Source of the DNA: Bacteroidota bacterium
GTDB lineage: Bacteria > Bacteroidota > Bacteroidia > Bacteroidales > GCA-2748055
Direction of reading: 5' to 3'
DNA: 9,825 bases
Assembly: GCA_030642565.1 (NCBI GenBank)
Contig: DAOWNM010000079.1
Coordinates: 1-9,825 of the forward strand
Shown here: positions 7,478-9,825 of the stretch, piece after piece
Position numbering within the stretch: position 1 is the stretch's first letter
Layout of the letters: the number at the start of each line of letters is the position of its first letter
The notes under the pieces: model-generated
Databases searched by the model: none
Told to the model about the DNA's origin: nothing
The model's input: the letters and a program-made list of their open reading frames with translations, nothing else
Translations under genes and position numbers: made by a program

Positions 7478-7485
7478 CAAAGATA
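7478..7485 (-). promoter_or_regulatory. Possible -7 promoter box for the rprXY operon
   Basis: On the minus strand the sequence reads TATCTTTG, a full match to TAnnTTTG, ending 4 bases before the kinase ATG. A transcript from it would start at or almost at the start codon, so the mRNA would be leaderless or nearly so. AGGAG lies about 15 bases before the ATG, too far for normal use. The match could be chance, but the position between the repeat array and the gene is apt. Confidence 0.4.
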
Positions 7486-7513
7486 GTTCTCCTCATCGGT
7501 TCAGCCAGAGTGT

Positions 7514-7560
7514 TTTAACATTCTTTAACTTCCTTTAAACCTATCTAACGATATTCTAAA
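7514..7560. promoter_or_regulatory. Phased direct-repeat array, probable response-regulator operator
   Basis: Five copies of T(T/C)TAA(C/A) start at 7514 (TTTAAC), 7524 (TTTAAC), 7534 (TTTAAA), 7544 (TCTAAC) and 7555 (TCTAAA): spacings 10, 10, 10 and 11 bp, one helical turn each. OmpR/PhoB-family dimers bind tandem half-sites at 10-11 bp on one face of DNA, as with GTAAA-N5-GTAAA for CpxR. The array lies between the divergent rprX and secreted-protein genes, runs up to the -7 box at 7562, and covers where its -33 element should be. Binding by the adjacent RprY-type regulator, with activation of the small gene and autoregulation, is inferred. Confidence 0.72.
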
Positions 7561-7561
7561 A

Positions 7562-7569
7562 TAGATTTG
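7562..7569 (+). promoter_or_regulatory. -7 promoter box for the secreted acidic protein gene
   Basis: TAGATTTG matches TAnnTTTG exactly and lies 24 bases before ATG 7594, giving a leader of roughly 18-20 bases. No TTTG-like -33 element sits about 20 bases upstream; instead the last units of the phased repeat array occupy that space. This is the layout expected of an activator-dependent promoter. Confidence 0.65.
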
Positions 7570-7593
7570 TCCCTAACAACATAGCTGTCGACT

Positions 7594-7977
7594 ATGAAAA
7601 ACAGAGTACACTTATCGATATTGAGTCTTGCAACTTCAATCATATTTTCTGCCGGGCTGCTGGCTCAGGAGCAAATTGAGGTATCCATCCATGTGAAAAA
7701 GGATGGCAAGGTCATAAAGGACACCACCTACCAGTTTGATGATGCCTCAGAGGCGATGGTGTTTATCTCCGAGGATGGAGAGAAAACTGAAATCAAAGAG
7801 TTTCATGGAGATTCTCTTGTATGGGTAACAGAAGGAGAGGCAGATGGTGACAATGTGAAGGTGATCGTAATCAAGAAGAGTGGGGATGTTGATATGGACC
7901 ATGACGAAGACACTGATCACGACGAAAACACTGATCACGACGAAGATGTGAAAGTGAAGGTTGTTAAAAAGAAGTAG
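7594..7977 (+). CDS. Small secreted acidic protein with DHDExx repeats
   Basis: A 127-residue protein with an N-terminal signal peptide: basic MKNR, a hydrophobic core, and a likely cut after A24 (GLLA-QEQ). The mature part has strand-like segments IEVSIHVKKDGKVIKDTTYQFDD and AMVFISEDGEKTEI, a region NVKVIVIKKSG, then three six-residue repeats DHDEDT, DHDENT, DHDEDV (residues 102-119) and a lysine-rich end (KVKVVKKK). No lipobox, sorting domain or known catalytic motif was seen. The Asp/His repeats could bind metal ions, but that is speculation. It is divergent from the rprXY pair across a shared regulatory region, and a terminator follows, so it is a single-gene unit. It may be a target or modulator of the RprXY system, as small periplasmic proteins are for some kinases. 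Function unknown. Confidence 0.85.
   Translation: MKNRVHLSILSLATSIIFSAGLLAQEQIEVSIHVKKDGKVIKDTTYQFDDASEAMVFISEDGEKTEIKEFHGDSLVWVTEGEADGDNVKVIVIKKSGDVDMDHDEDTDHDENTDHDEDVKVKVVKKK
7897..7950 (+). repeat. 18-bp tandem repeat, three copies, in the secreted protein gene
   Basis: Units at 7897-7914, 7915-7932 and 7933-7950 follow GA(C/T)CA(T/C)GACGAA plus six variable bases and encode DHDEDT, DHDENT and DHDEDV. The unit is a multiple of three, so copy-number change would lengthen or shorten the protein without breaking the frame. Confidence 0.85.
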
Positions 7978-8027
7978 TTTAGCGTGCTTTAGCAGGCAAT
8001 TTGGTTTAGTTTAAGGGTTTGTTGATT

Positions 8028-8062
8028 AAAGCTGCTCGTCCTCCCGGCGAGCAGTTTTTTTT
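8028..8062 (+). terminator. Rho-independent terminator after the secreted protein gene
   Basis: CTGCTCGTC (8032-8040) pairs with GGCGAGCAG (8046-8054), with one G-U pair and a 5-base loop, followed by eight T (8055-8062). An A-rich foot at 8028-8030 can pair with part of the T run. It lies 54 bases past the stop. Read on the minus strand the hairpin is followed only by CTTTAAT, so it could act weakly for the convergent operon ending at 8086. Confidence 0.9.
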
Positions 8063-8085
8063 GAGTTGTCAGGTGGTTGTTCTGA

Positions 8086-8514
8086 CTACCAGAGCAACAG
8101 TCTCTCTCTGTTTTTGATCCGTGAAAGGTCAGAGGGAACGCACATTCTTACCGGCTCCAGAGCGCCAACAGAAAGCATAAAATTACTGATCCTCATGGTA
8201 TTGATCTCTCCCTGGATATGGATCAGATAGTCGATGTTCTTTAATTCATCCAGGTAATATCCGTTTTCGGTCCGGTTCCTGATAATCCTGAAGGTGATCA
8301 TTGCATCATCATCGTGGTAAGAGAATAGGGAAAAAACCTGCTCTTCTTTCAGTTTGCGATGAAAAAGCTGGAGATCCTCCTGCTTCTCAAAGTCCATATC
8401 AAGAGACTGGTTAATCATCCAGCAAAGTTTATAGTCTGGTTCATCTGAAATCATACCCAGCAAACAAAAATCCTCCTCAATGGCCAGATCCAGCTTATGC
8501 TTTTTCACCCCCAT
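8086..8514 (-). CDS. IPExxxVDY-family protein
   Basis: A 142-residue cytoplasmic protein without signal peptide or membrane segment. I assign it to the Bacteroidetes IPExxxVDY family on position (directly after fabF-rnc, the usual place) and on shared features: an N-terminal KHKLDL...DFCLLGMISDEPDYKLCWMIN segment and the motif region near the end. The name-giving motif is degenerate here: LDELKNIDY (residues 88-96) keeps E, D and Y but has L-D for I-P and I for V. No function is known for the family. The start lies 2 bases after the rnc stop, so it is translated from the same mRNA. In many relatives pyruvate kinase comes next; here the gene instead ends facing the secreted-protein terminator. 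Confidence 0.82.
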   Translation of the reverse strand: MGVKKHKLDLAIEEDFCLLGMISDEPDYKLCWMINQSLDMDFEKQEDLQLFHRKLKEEQVFSLFSYHDDDAMITFRIIRNRTENGYYLDELKNIDYLIHIQGEINTMRISNFMLSVGALEPVRMCVPSDLSRIKNRERLLLW

Positions 8515-8516
8515 GG

Positions 8517-9209
8517 CTATACTTTATGAATGTTTTTCAGGGCCACTTTTGCGGCCTGCTGTTCTGCCTCTTTTTTAGAATCACCTCTTCCTGTGCCTTT
8601 CTCCTCTTCATTTAACAAAATATTAGAAACAAAAGAGGGTGATTTACTTCGCGACGCGTGCTCTTCTTTGCTTTCGAAGGCAATTTCCACCCTGTTTTTC
8701 TGGGTCCACTCTATGATCTTGCTTTTATAATCAGAATCCTTCTGCACCAGTTGAACAAGGTCGATATGCTTATTCATGATTTTTTTTTCGAAGAATTTTT
8801 TAGCAGCGCGGTAGCCCCGGTCGAGGTATATGGCGCCTATAAATGCCTCAAGAGCGTTCCCATAAATGTGTTTTGATTTGCTGCCAGTGGCAACTCCGGG
8901 ATTGATCATCTCCGGGATTCCGATTTGTGTGGCCAGGTAATCCAGGGTTTTTCGTTTAACGATGCGGGCACGCAACTTGGTCATAAATCCTTCGTCCCCT
9001 TCAGGGAAACGGTTAAACAGGTGGTCGGCTACAATGGCATCCAGCACCGCATCGCCCAGGTATTCCAGGCGTTCATTATTAAGGTGATTCCCGGATGGTT
9101 TTTTTTGAAGTGCGGATTTGGGTATAAAAGCAAGTCTATACAACGATAAATTGCGGGGTAAGAAACCCAGCATGCGAACCAGATCCAAATAGAATCCTCG
9201 GTTCTTCAA
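8517..9209 (-). CDS. rnc: Ribonuclease III, TTG start preferred
   Basis: Double-strand-specific endoribonuclease for rRNA and mRNA processing. From TTG 9209 it has 230 residues, near the family norm (E. coli 226). The RNase III domain has the signature NERLEYLGDAVLDAIVADHLF with metal-binding E49 and D53 (E. coli E41, D45), and a second site NALEAFIGAIYLDRGY with E121 (E. coli E117). N118 replaces E. coli D114. A canonical dsRNA-binding domain follows (about 161-227: DYKSKIIEWTQK, PSFVSNILL, GTGRGDSKKEAEQQAAKVAL). The longer reading from ATG 9266 overlaps fabF by 53 bases and its extra residues do not resemble the family. TTG 9209 has AAGGA 8 bases upstream and starts 4 bases past the fabF stop. 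Confidence 0.93.
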   Translation of the reverse strand: MKNRGFYLDLVRMLGFLPRNLSLYRLAFIPKSALQKKPSGNHLNNERLEYLGDAVLDAIVADHLFNRFPEGDEGFMTKLRARIVKRKTLDYLATQIGIPEMINPGVATGSKSKHIYGNALEAFIGAIYLDRGYRAAKKFFEKKIMNKHIDLVQLVQKDSDYKSKIIEWTQKNRVEIAFESKEEHASRSKSPSFVSNILLNEEEKGTGRGDSKKEAEQQAAKVALKNIHKV

Positions 9210-9213
9210 CGGA

Positions 9214-9825
9214 CTAATCCTTAAATTTCCTGAAAACAGCAGAGGTGTTGTGTCCTCCAAAACCAAAGGTATTGCTCAGACCAACATTTACAATACGTTC
9301 CTGCGCTTTATTGGGTGTCAGGTTCAGTTTGGGATCAATTTCCGGGTCCAGTGTCTCCATGTTGATAGTTGGGGGTACTATGCTATTGAGAATTGACATG
9401 ATCACTGCAATGGATTCAATGGCTCCTGCTGCACCCAGCAGGTGTCCGGTCATTGATTTGGTCGAACTGATATTGAGGTTATAGGCATGTTCCCCGAAAA
9501 CACCTTTTATAGCTTTGACCTCAGCAAGGTCACCCCGAGGGGTGGCTGTTCCATGAACATTGACATAGTCAACTTCTTCAGGTGCTATTCTCGCATCCCT
9601 CAGGGCATTGGTCATTACCAGTATGGCGCCTTCTCCTTCGGGATGGGGTGCAGTCAGGTGGTATGCATCGGCCGACATTCCGCCACCGATCAGTTCAGCA
9701 TAGATTCTGGCACCCCGCTTTTTGGCATGTTCCAACTCCTCAAGGATCAGTCCGGCCCCACCTTCACCTATAACAAAACCGTCACGGTTTGCATCAAATG
9801 GACGGGAGGCTGATTTGTACTCCTC
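9214..9825 (-). CDS. fabF: 3-oxoacyl-ACP synthase II (FabF), C-terminal half, partial
   Basis: The last 203 residues of the KAS II condensing enzyme, which joins malonyl-ACP to a growing acyl-ACP in fatty-acid elongation. The 5' part, including the active-site cysteine, lies beyond the window; the frame stays open to the edge, beginning EEYKSASRPFDANRDGFV. Visible hallmarks are GEGGAGLILEELEHAKKRGA, GMSADAYHLTAPHPEGEGA, the first catalytic histidine in VNVHGTATPRGD, the lysine and second histidine in STKSMTGHLLGAAGAIE, and the C-terminal glycine loop NTFGFGGHNTSAVFRKF. The C-H-H triad's two histidines are thus present. It is followed by rnc after 4 bases, the usual Bacteroidetes order (acpP-fabF-rnc); acpP would be expected outside the window. 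Confidence 0.96.
   Translation of the reverse strand, partial: EEYKSASRPFDANRDGFVIGEGGAGLILEELEHAKKRGARIYAELIGGGMSADAYHLTAPHPEGEGAILVMTNALRDARIAPEEVDYVNVHGTATPRGDLAEVKAIKGVFGEHAYNLNISSTKSMTGHLLGAAGAIESIAVIMSILNSIVPPTINMETLDPEIDPKLNLTPNKAQERIVNVGLSNTFGFGGHNTSAVFRKFKD
9218..9222 (-). promoter_or_regulatory. Shine-Dalgarno AAGGA supporting the rnc TTG start
   Basis: On the minus strand AAGGA lies inside the last fabF codons, 8 bases before TTG 9209. It favours TTG as the RNase III start over the ATG at 9266, which would add 19 residues that are a frame-shifted reading of the fabF C-terminus. Confidence 0.55.

Noticed and set aside
7747..7938. 63-residue minus-strand open frame inside the secreted-protein gene
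   Set aside because: It mirrors the repeat-coding strand and resembles no protein; the plus-strand gene has a signal peptide, promoter and terminator.
7978..8015. TTTAGC/TTTAAG copies after the secreted-protein gene as a second regulator array
   Set aside because: Only the first two copies are 10 bp apart; the others are out of phase and lie in a transcript end, not a promoter.
9210..9266. ATG 9266 as the RNase III start
   Set aside because: It overlaps the fabF end by 53 bases and adds residues that do not match the family; TTG 9209 fits better.
1..9825. CRISPR arrays, insertion sequences, tRNA or rRNA genes
   Set aside because: No spaced palindromic repeats, transposase frames, terminal inverted repeats or RNA-gene signatures were seen.

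Overview
The window looks like a chromosomal core region of a Bacteroidetes bacterium, probably from the Bacteroidales/Marinilabiliales side. Four things point there. The gene order lptE tail - TPR-like protein - secG - groES - groEL, and fabF - rnc - IPExxxVDY protein, is typical of that phylum. The two-component pair closely resembles Bacteroides RprX/RprY. Leaders are AT-rich with few Shine-Dalgarno sites. Several intergenic regions carry the Bacteroidetes -7 box TAnnTTTG. No mobile element, CRISPR array, tRNA or rRNA was seen.

Layout. Bases 1-1187 (+): last codons of an LptE-like gene, a TPR-like acidic protein, secG and a strong intrinsic terminator. Bases 1266-3263 (+): groES and groEL, then a terminator. 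Bases 3313-5135 (+): lepA (EF4) with its own -7 box and Shine-Dalgarno. Bases 7473-5132 (-): an RprX-type histidine kinase followed by an RprY-type response regulator; the regulator's stop overlaps the lepA stop. Bases 7474-7593: a divergent regulatory region with a helically phased repeat array. Bases 7594-7977 (+): a small secreted acidic protein, then a terminator. Bases 9825-8086 (-): 3' half of fabF, rnc, and an IPExxxVDY-family protein, packed as an operon.

How it fits together. The left half holds envelope biogenesis (LptE, SecG), folding (GroES/GroEL) and translation (LepA) genes. The middle is a sensory module: kinase and regulator face a small exported protein across a shared promoter region, and five T(T/C)TAA(C/A) repeats spaced 10-10-10-11 bp are a good candidate for the binding site of the OmpR-family regulator. 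The right end is fatty-acid elongation plus RNA processing.

Two observations stand out. First, groEL is intact along its whole length except for a single in-frame TAA where the conserved glutamate of DVVEGMQFDRGY should be. It lies at the intermediate-apical hinge and an in-frame ATG follows 3 bases later. This is most simply a sequencing error or point mutation, but it needs checking. Second, the phased repeat array between rprX and the secreted-protein gene. I see no convincing wholly new system beyond these.
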